Shown: positions 41,748 to 50,001 of the stretch, one piece after another | Position numbering within the stretch: position 1 is the stretch's first letter | Layout: every line of letters begins with the position of its first letter | From: Myxococcales bacterium | GTDB lineage: Bacteria; Myxococcota_A; Polyangia; Fen-1088 | DNA length: 64,000 bases | Direction of reading: 5' to 3' | Assembly (NCBI GenBank): GCA_022184915.1 | Contig: JAGTJU010000001.1 | Location: 1,118,057 to 1,182,056, forward strand | Translations under genes and position numbers: made by a program | Notes under the pieces: generated by a model | Database searches by the model: none | Told to the model about the DNA's origin: nothing | The model's input: the letters and a program-made list of their open reading frames with translations, nothing else

Positions 41748-42227
41748 AGGACCTCCTCGATTCTTCAGGGCGCGCAGGGGAGATCCCCAGAGGAACGGAG
41801 TCTCCTCGTCACTCCGTACCGGCCGTACCTGGTTTTCCCTCACCCCTTCGTCGCAAGTTGCTTCGATAGGCCGCACTGTCTGAGACACCACCACGCCACT
41901 CACGGGGGCCATCGTAGTCAACTCGATGGCCACGTCAAGTCATGTTTGCCGTTGCGTCTCCGAAAACGGCCATGCCGTCTTCTGCTCCGCGTGGGGGCAC
42001 GATTTCGCAGAAACGCGCCCATTCCTCTCATCGTTTGCGTCAACCTTGGCGATGGCTCGCTGGCTCTCTCTTTGGAAGGTGTTTCCACTCCTAGCCCAAC
42101 GAGGTTGTGTCTTTATCGTCGGCCAAGCTTCACTCCCGATTCAGACGCAACGGGCCCGTGCAGCGTCGCCTGCGACCTTCGTCGCCCCAATGCGCTACGC
42201 TCTTTGCCCGTGACCGCCACGACGCGC
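41748..42227. other. Intergenic region with two inverted repeats
   Basis: 480 bases between the divergent response regulator and dioxygenase genes. It holds two clean inverted repeats: ACGGAGT-9-ACTCCGT (41795-41817) and GGCCATCG-9-CGATGGCC (41907-41931). Open frames crossing it have no ribosome site or recognisable sequence. It probably carries both promoters and regulatory sites. Confidence 0.5.
41907..41931. promoter_or_regulatory. Perfect 8-base-arm inverted repeat
   Basis: GGCCATCG and CGATGGCC separated by nine bases, in the divergent gap and about 160 bases upstream of the response-regulator start. The spacing places the arms roughly 1.6 helical turns apart, as in dimeric regulator sites. 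The regulator is unknown. Confidence 0.4.
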
Positions 42228-43016
42228 ATGCCCGTTGCCTTCATCCCGCATGGGGGTGGCCCCTGGCCTTTCGTCGACGTGGGATTGGGCTCGAAGGAAG
42301 AGCTCGCCGGGCTGGCCACGTACTTGAAGGGCCTCGCGACGTTGCCTCCCCAGCCGCCGCGGGCGCTGTTGGTGGTATCAGCCCATTGGGAAGCGGCGGT
42401 GCCCACGGTGAGCACCTCCGCCGAGCCGCCCCTTCTTTACGACTACTACGGCTTTCCTCCAGCGTCCTACGCCCTCGCATGGCCGGCACCAGGAGAGCCA
42501 ACCCTGGCCGCGCACGTGCGGAGCTTGCTGGGGCACGCCGGGTTTTCGACGGCCGAAGATCCCGTGCGCGGCTTCGATCACGGGGTCTTCGTGCCGCTCA
42601 AGCTCGCCTATCCGGCCGCCCAGGTGCCCACCGTGGCGCTGTCCCTCAAAAAGGGGCTCGATCCTCAAGAACACCTGAACATGGGACGTGCCCTCTTACC
42701 CTTGCGAGACGAAGGCGTTTTCATCGTTGGTAGCGGAATGAGCTATCACAACCTGCGTGCGTTCGGGCCCGAGGCCAAGGACGTCGCGGCTCGCTTCGAC
42801 GCGTGGCTTTGCGACGCAGTACAAAGGCCCTCGGGCGAGCGCAACGCCCTCTTGGTGGATTGGGCGAGGGCGCCAGAGGCCCGGAAAGCCCACCCGCGCG
42901 AAGAGCACCTCTTGCCGCTCATGGTGGTGGCGGGGGCGGCCGGCGACGATCCGGCTTGTGTGCCCTACAACGGCACGCTGCTCGACCTCAAACTCATGGC
43001 CGCACACTTCGGTTGA
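42228..43016 (+). CDS. DODA-type (LigB-like) extradiol ring-opening dioxygenase family protein
   Basis: 262 residues. Metal-ligand His candidates are in VAFIPHGGGP, LLVVSAHWE and GFDHGVFVPL, with FIVGSGMSYHNLRAFG also conserved. This pattern is that of the class III zinc/iron DODA family (YgiD/4,5-DOPA dioxygenase type). ATG 42228 is chosen; a GTG at 42210 adds six residues. Substrates in bacteria are poorly defined. It is convergent with the GST gene, 8 bases away. Confidence 0.88.
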   Translation: MPVAFIPHGGGPWPFVDVGLGSKEELAGLATYLKGLATLPPQPPRALLVVSAHWEAAVPTVSTSAEPPLLYDYYGFPPASYALAWPAPGEPTLAAHVRSLLGHAGFSTAEDPVRGFDHGVFVPLKLAYPAAQVPTVALSLKKGLDPQEHLNMGRALLPLRDEGVFIVGSGMSYHNLRAFGPEAKDVAARFDAWLCDAVQRPSGERNALLVDWARAPEARKAHPREEHLLPLMVVAGAAGDDPACVPYNGTLLDLKLMAAHFG

Positions 43017-43024
43017 GACGCCGC

Positions 43025-43780
43025 TCACGCCTCGGGCCCGATGTCGAGCTCGGGATAGTGACGGAAGATGCCGTGTTCATCGAACGGCAAGCGCCGGTCG
43101 GAGCGAAGATAGGCCGCCACACCCGGGCGCTCGGCCACCCGGTCTCGGAGGTCGATGAGTCCGGGGATCGTGGGCGCCAGCTGAGCCATGGCCCGGGGAA
43201 AGGCGTAGCTGAGGCCCACCAAAACCTGGTAAAGCGAAAGATCCACGTAGCTCGGTGACTGGCCCACGGCGAACGCGTGTGCGCCTCGGCGGTTGGCCTG
43301 CACGACCCGCTCGAAGTGGCGCAAGAACTTGGGCATCCGCTCGGCGACGAAAAAGCCCGCCCTGCGCGACGCCTCACTCTTCTGGTCCTCGAAGTAAAGG
43401 CTGACCGCGATGGGGTGATGGGCATCGTGGGCTTCGGTGACCAGGTCCATGATGGTGAGCTGAAGCTGATGAGCCATGGCCTGTCCCGCGGCTTCTGCGG
43501 GCGCAAGGCCGAGCGCGGGACCCAAGTGGTGCAAGATGTTCGCGGTCTGAAACAGCAACAGAGTGCCATCGACGAGGGCGGGCGGCGCGAACGGTACGAC
43601 GCCGGCGTGTCCCTCCCGCAGCAAGGCCAAAAGCGCGTCCACGCCCCCGCCCTCCTCGGAGGGTCGGCGCGTCACGTCCACGTAAGCGGCGCCTGCATCT
43701 TCCAGCGCCAAGCGAACGAACTCCCCGCGCCCCTGAATCCCCGGCCAGTAATAGAGCTTGTACGGCTGTGATGGTTTCAT
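43025..43780 (-). CDS. Glutathione S-transferase family protein
   Basis: 251 residues. N-terminal thioredoxin-like domain KLYYWPGIQGRGEFVRLALEDAGAAYVDV with TANILHHLGPALGL (the usual Ser after Glu/Gln is Thr), and an all-helical C-domain including SPSYVDLSLYQVLVGLSYAFP. ATG 43780 (MKPSQPYKLYYW) is chosen over an upstream start at 43882 that adds an Arg-rich leader. It may detoxify electrophiles or act on glutathione conjugates. No linked substrate pathway is clear. Confidence 0.87.
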   Translation of the reverse strand: MKPSQPYKLYYWPGIQGRGEFVRLALEDAGAAYVDVTRRPSEEGGGVDALLALLREGHAGVVPFAPPALVDGTLLLFQTANILHHLGPALGLAPAEAAGQAMAHQLQLTIMDLVTEAHDAHHPIAVSLYFEDQKSEASRRAGFFVAERMPKFLRHFERVVQANRRGAHAFAVGQSPSYVDLSLYQVLVGLSYAFPRAMAQLAPTIPGLIDLRDRVAERPGVAAYLRSDRRLPFDEHGIFRHYPELDIGPEA

Positions 43781-44032
43781 GATGGGCCGAAGTGTACCGC
43801 GTGGGCCTTGCACCCGCAGGCGTGCCCCTCGCGTGCGCGTGTACCGAAACCCGCTTGTTTTCCGATACGAAGCAGGCATCATGAGGCGCCTCGTATCCCC
43901 GGGGGTCTCGTCGATGCGCCGATGTGCCGTTCATGATTCGTTGCGCTCCTCTCGGTCTGCGTTCCTCCTCGAGCGCGGACGTGCAGGCGTTCGCACAGGC
44001 CTCGCTCCCTTTCCTAACGCCGGGCGTTCGCG

Positions 44033-46201
44033 TTGAGTCGTTCGGTCGCCGTCCGAAGTGCGCCCTGGCTGGCGGTCGGCTACGCCGGTGCGGCCTTGGC
44101 ATGTCCCGTGGAGCTGGTGGCTCTGCGGGCCACTTCGGCGGGCTTGATTCTCACGGTACTGGCTTTGTTCGCAGGGTTGGGGCTGTGCATCGGCGCCACC
44201 TTGGCACTCTCGGCGCGTGGGGCTGCCCGGTTCGTGGGGCCTTGGTGGTCAGCGTTCGTCTTCGCCGCCGGAAGCCTTTGGGTGTCGATTCCCGTCGGTC
44301 TTCACCTCTTCGACGGAGCCTTCGCGGCCACCTTACCGGGCGCGACGCTGGCACCCGGCTGGTTTCCCCTTCTGGTGTGGGGCTTGCTGGCGGTGGCCAT
44401 CCGCTTCCTGCGTGCGTGGGCCCGTGCGTACCCGCTCTCTGCCGGGCTCGTGGCCTTCGGCTTGGCTGTGCTCACGAACGGGCTGAACCGTAGCTTCGTG
44501 CCCTCGGGCTATCCCGACGTGCACACCTTGCTGCTCGTCACGGAGGTCGTTCTGTTGGGGCTCGGGGCGCGGCTCGTGTCGTTCGGTCCTTGGCTGCGTT
44601 GGACGTTGGACACCACGGTCGCTGCACGCGTTTTCGGGGGGGGCTCTGCCGCCACCGTCGTGGCTGTGGGCATCGTGTGTTGGTGGGGGCCTGGCGACAA
44701 CCAGGCGCGCTGGCGTTTAGCCACTCGCGGCCAGCACACACGCCTGCTCGCACGTGTCGCTCGTGGGGCCTTCGACCTGGATCGCGACGGGTACTCGCCT
44801 TTGCTGGCCGGAGGCGATTGCAACGACCTCGATGCCCGCGTGCACCCTGGCGTTGCCGAGGTGCCCGGCAACGGCCTCGATGAAGACTGTGACGGCATCA
44901 TCGACAACCCTGCCGTCGCTGCGTTGGCCCGTTCACGGGCGGCCCACCATGACGAGCTCGCGCGCTGGCGTGCGTCCGTGCCGGCGCAGAGCCTCATCGA
45001 ACGCACCCGAAAGATGCACGTCATCTTGTTGTCCATCGATACGCTCCGGGCCGATGCCTTGGCCGATACGCCGACCAACCGCGCCGACCATCCACATCTT
45101 TTCGCGCTGCTCGACGCGTCCGTGCACTTCACCCGGGCGTTTGCTCCCTCCGCCGGGACCGATCTGTCGATGGCGGGTGTGTTCACCGGCAAGGTCGATC
45201 CCTACGCCAGCCCGGAACCCACCTTGGCCGAGGCGCTCGACCGCGTGGGGCGCCTGACTCACGGGGTCGTTCCAAGCGAGGTGTTGCGCTACGTGGGCAA
45301 GGCCATCCTGACGCGGGGCCTGCACACCTTCGATACCGTGGTGAACGATCTGCATGAAAAGGACATCGGCAGCCACACCACGGGCGCACGCTCCACGGCG
45401 CTGGGGTTGGCCTTCATCGACAGGTGGAGGCAGGCCGCGCAGGAGTCCCCCTTCTTTTTGTGGTTGCATCACTTCGACGTGCACGAGCACGGTGAGGTTT
45501 CGCTTTCTGAGAAGCACCTGCGGTCGCTCCAGGCGGCGCGACCTACGAACCGGAGAGACAAATACCGTTTGATGGTGCGCCTCGTGGATCGGGAAGTGGG
45601 TCAGCTGATGGCGGCGCTTGCCGCACGGGGACTGGTCGACAGCACAATCGTGGTCCTGCTGAGTGATCATGGCGAGGGGCTCGGTGAAGATCGACGGCTG
45701 CCCGACAACCATGGTCGCTTCGTCTACAACGCCCTCACGCACGTGCCGCTGGCGCTGCGTATTCCTGGTGTTGCCGGCCGAAAGGTTGAAACGCCCGTCT
45801 CATTGCTGGATGTGTATCCCACCGTCATCGATCTTCTGGGACTGCCCGCAGCCGGGGTGGATGGCAGCACGATGTTGCCGCAGCTGGTCCCCGAAGCCCC
45901 CGAGGCCCTCCGCGACCACCTGCGGCCTTTGCCCCTCAACGAAAGCGATCAGTTCGGCGTGGTGGCGTGGCCCCACAAGCTGCTGGTGCGGCGCAAAGAG
46001 TCGCTGACGGAGCTCTTCGATCTCGCGCGCGACTTCAACGAGCGCGTGGACCTCTCGCATCGGGAACCCGCACTCGTCGCGAAGCTCCGTGCGCTCTATG
46101 CCGCTTTGCCGAACGTGACCGTAGATCGCACGAGCCGGGGGCGCCGTGCGCGCGAACGCCTGTCCGAACGGGAGGTCAATCGGTTCGCCGCACCTCATTG
46201 A
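44033..46201 (+). CDS. Membrane sulfatase with MopE-type acidic metal-binding motif
   Basis: 722 residues, apparently from a TTG (44033); no better start exists upstream of the first membrane segment. Six or so hydrophobic segments (to about 235) are followed by an acidic motif DRDGYSPLLAGGDCNDLDAR plus GNGLDEDCDG (about 245-285), as in MopE-like repeats of myxobacteria. A sulfatase domain follows: MHVILLSIDTLRADAL, FAPSAGTDLSMAGVFTG (no CxPSR, so not a formylglycine sulfatase), WLHHFDVHEH and LLSDHGEGLGED. It is probably a phosphotransferase or phosphatase acting outside the membrane. It overlaps the convergent neighbour by 26 bases at the 3' ends. Confidence 0.85.
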   Translation: MSRSVAVRSAPWLAVGYAGAALACPVELVALRATSAGLILTVLALFAGLGLCIGATLALSARGAARFVGPWWSAFVFAAGSLWVSIPVGLHLFDGAFAATLPGATLAPGWFPLLVWGLLAVAIRFLRAWARAYPLSAGLVAFGLAVLTNGLNRSFVPSGYPDVHTLLLVTEVVLLGLGARLVSFGPWLRWTLDTTVAARVFGGGSAATVVAVGIVCWWGPGDNQARWRLATRGQHTRLLARVARGAFDLDRDGYSPLLAGGDCNDLDARVHPGVAEVPGNGLDEDCDGIIDNPAVAALARSRAAHHDELARWRASVPAQSLIERTRKMHVILLSIDTLRADALADTPTNRADHPHLFALLDASVHFTRAFAPSAGTDLSMAGVFTGKVDPYASPEPTLAEALDRVGRLTHGVVPSEVLRYVGKAILTRGLHTFDTVVNDLHEKDIGSHTTGARSTALGLAFIDRWRQAAQESPFFLWLHHFDVHEHGEVSLSEKHLRSLQAARPTNRRDKYRLMVRLVDREVGQLMAALAARGLVDSTIVVLLSDHGEGLGEDRRLPDNHGRFVYNALTHVPLALRIPGVAGRKVETPVSLLDVYPTVIDLLGLPAAGVDGSTMLPQLVPEAPEALRDHLRPLPLNESDQFGVVAWPHKLLVRRKESLTELFDLARDFNERVDLSHREPALVAKLRALYAALPNVTVDRTSRGRRARERLSEREVNRFAAPH

Positions 46202-47672
46202 ACGTGCGGCGTATCCACGTGACGAGCCCGACCAGCGCCAACGTGAAGCACGCCCCGCTCAGCATCGCGGCGGCGGCGCTGAAGTGGGCCGACCACAGCG
46301 GCATCAGCGGGGGCGCGCCTTGCCGGGAGGCCAGGGCCGAAAAAGCACCGCAGAGCCCTCCTGACGCCAGCAGAAACGCCGTGGGCAGGGTCAACTGCGC
46401 CAAGACTGTCCGCCAAAACGGGTCGCGCTGCCGTGCGCTCACCCAGGCGAGCCACACGAAGCCAGGTAGAGCCCCGAGCAGCAGGTCGCGCCCGAAGGGC
46501 GGGTAAACGACGGGGTTTGACAGCGTGAGCGCGCCAAAGCCCCCCGTGAGGGACACGTACGCCACCAGCGCCCACGAAGGCCAAAGCCACGCGCGGGTGC
46601 GCGCCAGGCGCAGGGTCAAGCCGAACGCGGCCAGCAGGAAGAGCGCCGCCGCCAGCCAACGGGCAGCGCCTGGGTGAGGCAGGGTGGCGCCCTCGTCAGG
46701 GTGGTGCAGCGCAAAGGCAAAGGGTCGCCCCGGGGCCCGCGGGTCGGGGTTCATACCCAACGAATCGGCCAGGGCCCGATGCAGATCCACCAGATGGAGC
46801 GGACGAGGCCCCTCGGTCTTCGGCAGGGCGCCCACCACGCACCCGCGGACCTGGCGAATCATCGGTTCGGCCCCGCCGTGCCCGCCTTGCGGACGGTGTC
46901 CGTGATCGGAGAGCACGAACCATCGGGTGTGCTCCGAAGGGGGGGCCCGCGTCGTCAGCTGCGTCAAGAGCGCATCAGCCCGCGCGGCCGCCTCCGTGTA
47001 GCCGGGCGCACGCGCTCCGGCCTCGTGTCCCGCCACATCCACGCGTAGGACGTGAACGAACGCAAGCGGGGCGTCGCTGGCCACGGCGGCCTCTGCAGCT
47101 TGGGTGAAGGCGGCCCAGGCGGCGTCATCGTGCGTTTTGGGACCGTGCCACACGTGATCGAAGCCAAACGACTTCACGATGTGAGGATGCGATTCGGCCA
47201 CGGCCCGGCTGTTTACCGAGCGGAACGGCAGGCTGGTCGGGGGGGGCTCGGGCAGCGCGGTCAGGCGGTAAAGACGCCCCGCTTGCGTCTGGGTGAGCCC
47301 CGTCCACAACACGTGTTGCACGGGCAAGGACACGGTCGGAAAGCCCGTGTCGACGAGCCCCTGAAAACCCTGGCTGCACAAGGCGCGCAGTCCGGGCAGC
47401 TTGTCGGCCTGCGGTGCGGAGAGGCCATCGATGAGCAGCACGCGCACGCGCGAGACCACCGAGAGGCCCCGCGTTCCGGGTGGCGCCTGCTGTAGCAGAG
47501 GCGCCGGTCCCGGCGGCGCGTCGCGGAAGAACGCGGCGATGACGTTGCGACGCAGCTGGTGCAGGCCAACGCCCGCCAAGACCAGGGCGACGACCAGCCC
47601 CAGCACCTGCCCCGTGCCACCGCCGCGCGCACGCACGCCGTCACCGAGGGGGGGAACACCCCGCCGCACCAC
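46176..47672 (-). CDS. Alkaline-phosphatase-superfamily membrane protein (phosphodiesterase-like)
   Basis: About 498 residues. One N-terminal membrane segment (VLGLVVALVLAGVGL) precedes the catalytic domain: VRVLLIDGLSAPQADKLPGL (metal Asp), GFPTVSLPVQHVLWTGL (Thr/Ser nucleophile region), HVLRVDVAGHEAG and FVLSDHGHRPQGGHG. Five hydrophobic segments follow (about 340-490). The fold resembles type I phosphodiesterase/nucleotide pyrophosphatase or GPI ethanolamine-phosphate transferase. The start is unclear among TTG 47675, GTG 47672 and GTG 47669, with no good ribosome site. Its 3' end overlaps the sulfatase gene by 26 bases. Confidence 0.78.
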   Translation of the reverse strand: MVRRGVPPLGDGVRARGGGTGQVLGLVVALVLAGVGLHQLRRNVIAAFFRDAPPGPAPLLQQAPPGTRGLSVVSRVRVLLIDGLSAPQADKLPGLRALCSQGFQGLVDTGFPTVSLPVQHVLWTGLTQTQAGRLYRLTALPEPPPTSLPFRSVNSRAVAESHPHIVKSFGFDHVWHGPKTHDDAAWAAFTQAAEAAVASDAPLAFVHVLRVDVAGHEAGARAPGYTEAAARADALLTQLTTRAPPSEHTRWFVLSDHGHRPQGGHGGAEPMIRQVRGCVVGALPKTEGPRPLHLVDLHRALADSLGMNPDPRAPGRPFAFALHHPDEGATLPHPGAARWLAAALFLLAAFGLTLRLARTRAWLWPSWALVAYVSLTGGFGALTLSNPVVYPPFGRDLLLGALPGFVWLAWVSARQRDPFWRTVLAQLTLPTAFLLASGGLCGAFSALASRQGAPPLMPLWSAHFSAAAAMLSGACFTLALVGLVTWIRRTFNEVRRTD

Positions 47673-47696
47673 CAACCCAGCGTGACGGAACAGGAA

Positions 47697-47708
47697 ACGT
47701 CATGACGT
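47697..47708. promoter_or_regulatory. 12-base perfect palindrome ACGTCATGACGT
   Basis: Perfect two-fold symmetric site about 25 bases upstream of the phosphodiesterase-like gene, followed by further GACGTC and ACGTCG elements to about 47735. The cluster of ACGT-centred repeats in a 140-base gap suggests a regulator binding region. The regulator is unknown. Confidence 0.4.
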
Positions 47709-47812
47709 CAGCGACGTCGTATCGTATCACGTCGCCTTGCGGAGTCGGGAGTCTCATCGAGGCGCCGCCGGCGACCGAGGCGGACGCCTGCGGCGCCCGG
47801 TAGCGCCTGCGG

Positions 47813-48232
47813 TCAGTGGTTGGCGTGCGTGGCGCTGATGTGTCCCAGCACGGACTGTGGGTCGAATTGCGTGGCCAACAACCCAAGGGAGACCACCCCC
47901 AAAGGCTTGCCGTCTTCCACCACCGGCACCCGCCGTACGGCGTAGTCTCGCATCACCCGGACCACGTGCTCCACGGCGGACTCGGGATGCACGGTGACCA
48001 CATCTTTCGAGCAGACGTCGCCTACCCGGGCCGTGCCCACGTCGGCGCCCGCGGCGATGCCCCGCACCACGATGTCGCGGTCCGTGACGATGCCAACCAG
48101 CTGCCCATTTTCGTCTGTGACCAGCACGTCACCTATGTCCTTGTCCTTCATCTTTCGCGCGGCTTCGATGAGCGTGGCGTTGACATCCACCATCACGGGA
48201 TCCGGGGTCATGATGCTTCTTACGTTCGTCAT
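47813..48232 (-). CDS. CBS-domain pair protein
   Basis: 139 residues forming two CBS domains: SIMTPDPVMVDVNATLIEAARKMKDKDIGDVLVTD...GIVTDRDIVVRGIA and DVVTVHPESAVEHVVRVMRDYAVRRVPVVED...GVVSLGLLA. CBS pairs bind adenine nucleotides and usually regulate a partner. Free-standing ones of this type are common stress-linked proteins. ATG 48232 has AAGGAAAG upstream; the frame continues to 48421 without a better start. Confidence 0.9.
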   Translation of the reverse strand: MTNVRSIMTPDPVMVDVNATLIEAARKMKDKDIGDVLVTDENGQLVGIVTDRDIVVRGIAAGADVGTARVGDVCSKDVVTVHPESAVEHVVRVMRDYAVRRVPVVEDGKPLGVVSLGLLATQFDPQSVLGHISATHANH

Positions 48233-48440
48233 GTGCGCTTTCCTTTCACGAGCGGGCCGCCACCTCCTGGTAGCGAGCGTTTCGCGAGGGGTTTCAGGCC
48301 GCAGACCTTCCGCGGTGAGCCAGCGGTGGCAGGCTGGGCCCGCGCCCTCCGGGGCCCGCCCCCGCTGGATGTCTCGAACAAGCCGTCGGTCGTCCCCTTG
48401 CATCAAGGCTCTGGCGTGCACGATGCATACCGATCATGGA

Positions 48441-48884
48441 ATGAAGGAACGGGACACCAAGAAGACGAGCCGCTTCGGAGATCCGTCCGAGCAGAAGCTG
48501 ACGCATGCGTCGAAGCGGCCACGGGAAGACGATGCCGACGCCTTCATCCGCGACCCCGACGAACAGCCCCGTCACACGAACGTCGATCTGGCCGAGAGCC
48601 TGGCCGAGTCCTTCGTTCACGCGGCAACCACGGGCGAAGACACAGCCGACGAGCTTTTCCTCGAGTCAAACGTCGAGGAAGAGATCGGAGGTCCCTTCGT
48701 CAACACCAGCGCTGGCGAGGAGATCGCGTACGACGACGATGGCATGCCTGCCGACACTGAACCTTCGCCGCGGCCACAGGCCCATCGCTCGTTGTCTCTG
48801 CCACCGGGCTCCGACGTCGAGCCCGCGCCTGCGCCGCCCGCCCCTGCCAAAGCTAAAGGGAAGGCCCAACGGAAGCCGTCGTGA
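48441..48884 (+). CDS. Small acidic protein, EEIGGPFV-motif hypothetical
   Basis: 147 residues, strongly acidic, no membrane segment, with a Pro/Ala/Lys-rich tail (PAPAPPAPAKAKGKAQRK). The core ESNVEEEIGGPFVNTSAGEEIAYDDDG resembles a small conserved family in proteobacteria with an EE(I/V)GGPFV...EE motif whose function is unknown. ATG 48441 is taken; ATG 48423 is an alternative, and neither has a strong ribosome site. Its 3' end overlaps the convergent oxidoreductase gene by 32 bases. It is divergent from the CBS gene and, like the SFPASD protein at 18795, may be stress related (inference). Confidence 0.65.
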   Translation: MKERDTKKTSRFGDPSEQKLTHASKRPREDDADAFIRDPDEQPRHTNVDLAESLAESFVHAATTGEDTADELFLESNVEEEIGGPFVNTSAGEEIAYDDDGMPADTEPSPRPQAHRSLSLPPGSDVEPAPAPPAPAKAKGKAQRKPS

Positions 48885-49914
48885 CGCCGCTCTCCGGGAG
48901 CGGCGGACGCGGTGCCTCCGGTCGCCCCGAACGCAGCGAACGATAGGCCGCATCCATGTAGGCGAAGTCATCGTAGATGGTACGTAGCGGGAGGGGAGGG
49001 GGGCTTTGGGTCTCGAGGCTTTCGACGAAGGCCTGCCACATGGCTCGGTATCCGCCGGCGTCTCTCACGTTGGGTGCAAGGAGGCGGCGCCCTTTGGGGC
49101 CGTAGCTACGGCCATAAAGGCCCCGGGCGTCGAAGTACACGGCGCCGTGTTCGCACAGGAGCTTCGACGCGTCGAAGAGCGGGAAACGCCAGGGCACGGC
49201 CCACGTGTGCAAGAGCCGCGTCGTGAGCCCCGAGCGGTGTCGCGCCACCACCATCATCGTGTCCTCGTGGGGCGTGGCCGTCACGGGGGGCTGCGGGCTG
49301 TAGGCCATCACGTCGAGCACGTGTGACTGCCCGTCGGACTCGAGCGCCGACGCCAAATCCAAAAGACGCCTGATCCAGTGCACACCGCCTTCGTGCAGCG
49401 CCCCGAGCGGCATCTCCCTGGGGTCGAGGCGCCAGCCCTTCGGCCGGGACCGCCCGAGCCGGGTGAGGTCCATCATCAACGGGCGACCCAGCGCGGGGTC
49501 GGCCATCACCTGCTTGAGCCGCCGCTGAAAAGGGGCGAAATGCAGGTTCTCAGCCACCATGAAAAGGCCCCGGCTGCTGAAAAGGAGCGGCCACAGGTCC
49601 TGAAACTCTTCGAGGCTGCTAAACACGGGCTTTTCCACCAGGCAGTGATGCCCGGCAGCGACGATGCGCTTGACGAGCCCGTGGTGCGCGCTCGGGAGGG
49701 TGCCCACCACATAGAGGTCGTAGCGCGCGTCGAGCGCTTCGTCGTAGCTGCCAAACCACCGGGGAACACCGGTCTTGCGGGCGTAGGTTTCGGCCGTCTT
49801 CGGATCGCGGCTGGCCACGGCCAGCCTGGTGCCGGGGCGTAGCGCTCGCAACAGCGCGAGGTGTTTTTCGTTGATGCGGCCACAGCCGAGAAAGCAGGCC
49901 GAAAACGTGCTCAC
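48853..49914 (-). CDS. Gfo/Idh/MocA family oxidoreductase
   Basis: 353 residues. Rossmann start FSACFLGCGRINEKHLALL, catalytic motif CLVEKPVFSSLEEF (EKP) and active-site GALHEGGVHWIRRLLDL. GTG 49914 (MSTFSACFLGCG) is preferred to the TTG at 49935 and has GGAG upstream. It is divergent from a glycosyltransferase-GMC oxidoreductase pair with an 87-base gap, so the three may share control and act on one glycoconjugate. The substrate is unknown. Confidence 0.85.
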   Translation of the reverse strand: MSTFSACFLGCGRINEKHLALLRALRPGTRLAVASRDPKTAETYARKTGVPRWFGSYDEALDARYDLYVVGTLPSAHHGLVKRIVAAGHHCLVEKPVFSSLEEFQDLWPLLFSSRGLFMVAENLHFAPFQRRLKQVMADPALGRPLMMDLTRLGRSRPKGWRLDPREMPLGALHEGGVHWIRRLLDLASALESDGQSHVLDVMAYSPQPPVTATPHEDTMMVVARHRSGLTTRLLHTWAVPWRFPLFDASKLLCEHGAVYFDARGLYGRSYGPKGRRLLAPNVRDAGGYRAMWQAFVESLETQSPPPLPLRTIYDDFAYMDAAYRSLRSGRPEAPRPPLPESGVTTASVGPSL

Positions 49915-50001
49915 GGGCGCGCTCCGCCCGCGCAAAATCCGCGAAGCTTTGCTTTCGTCCGGGACCCTGGTATGCGCTTGGCGTTCCCGTTTGGCTGATT
50001 C

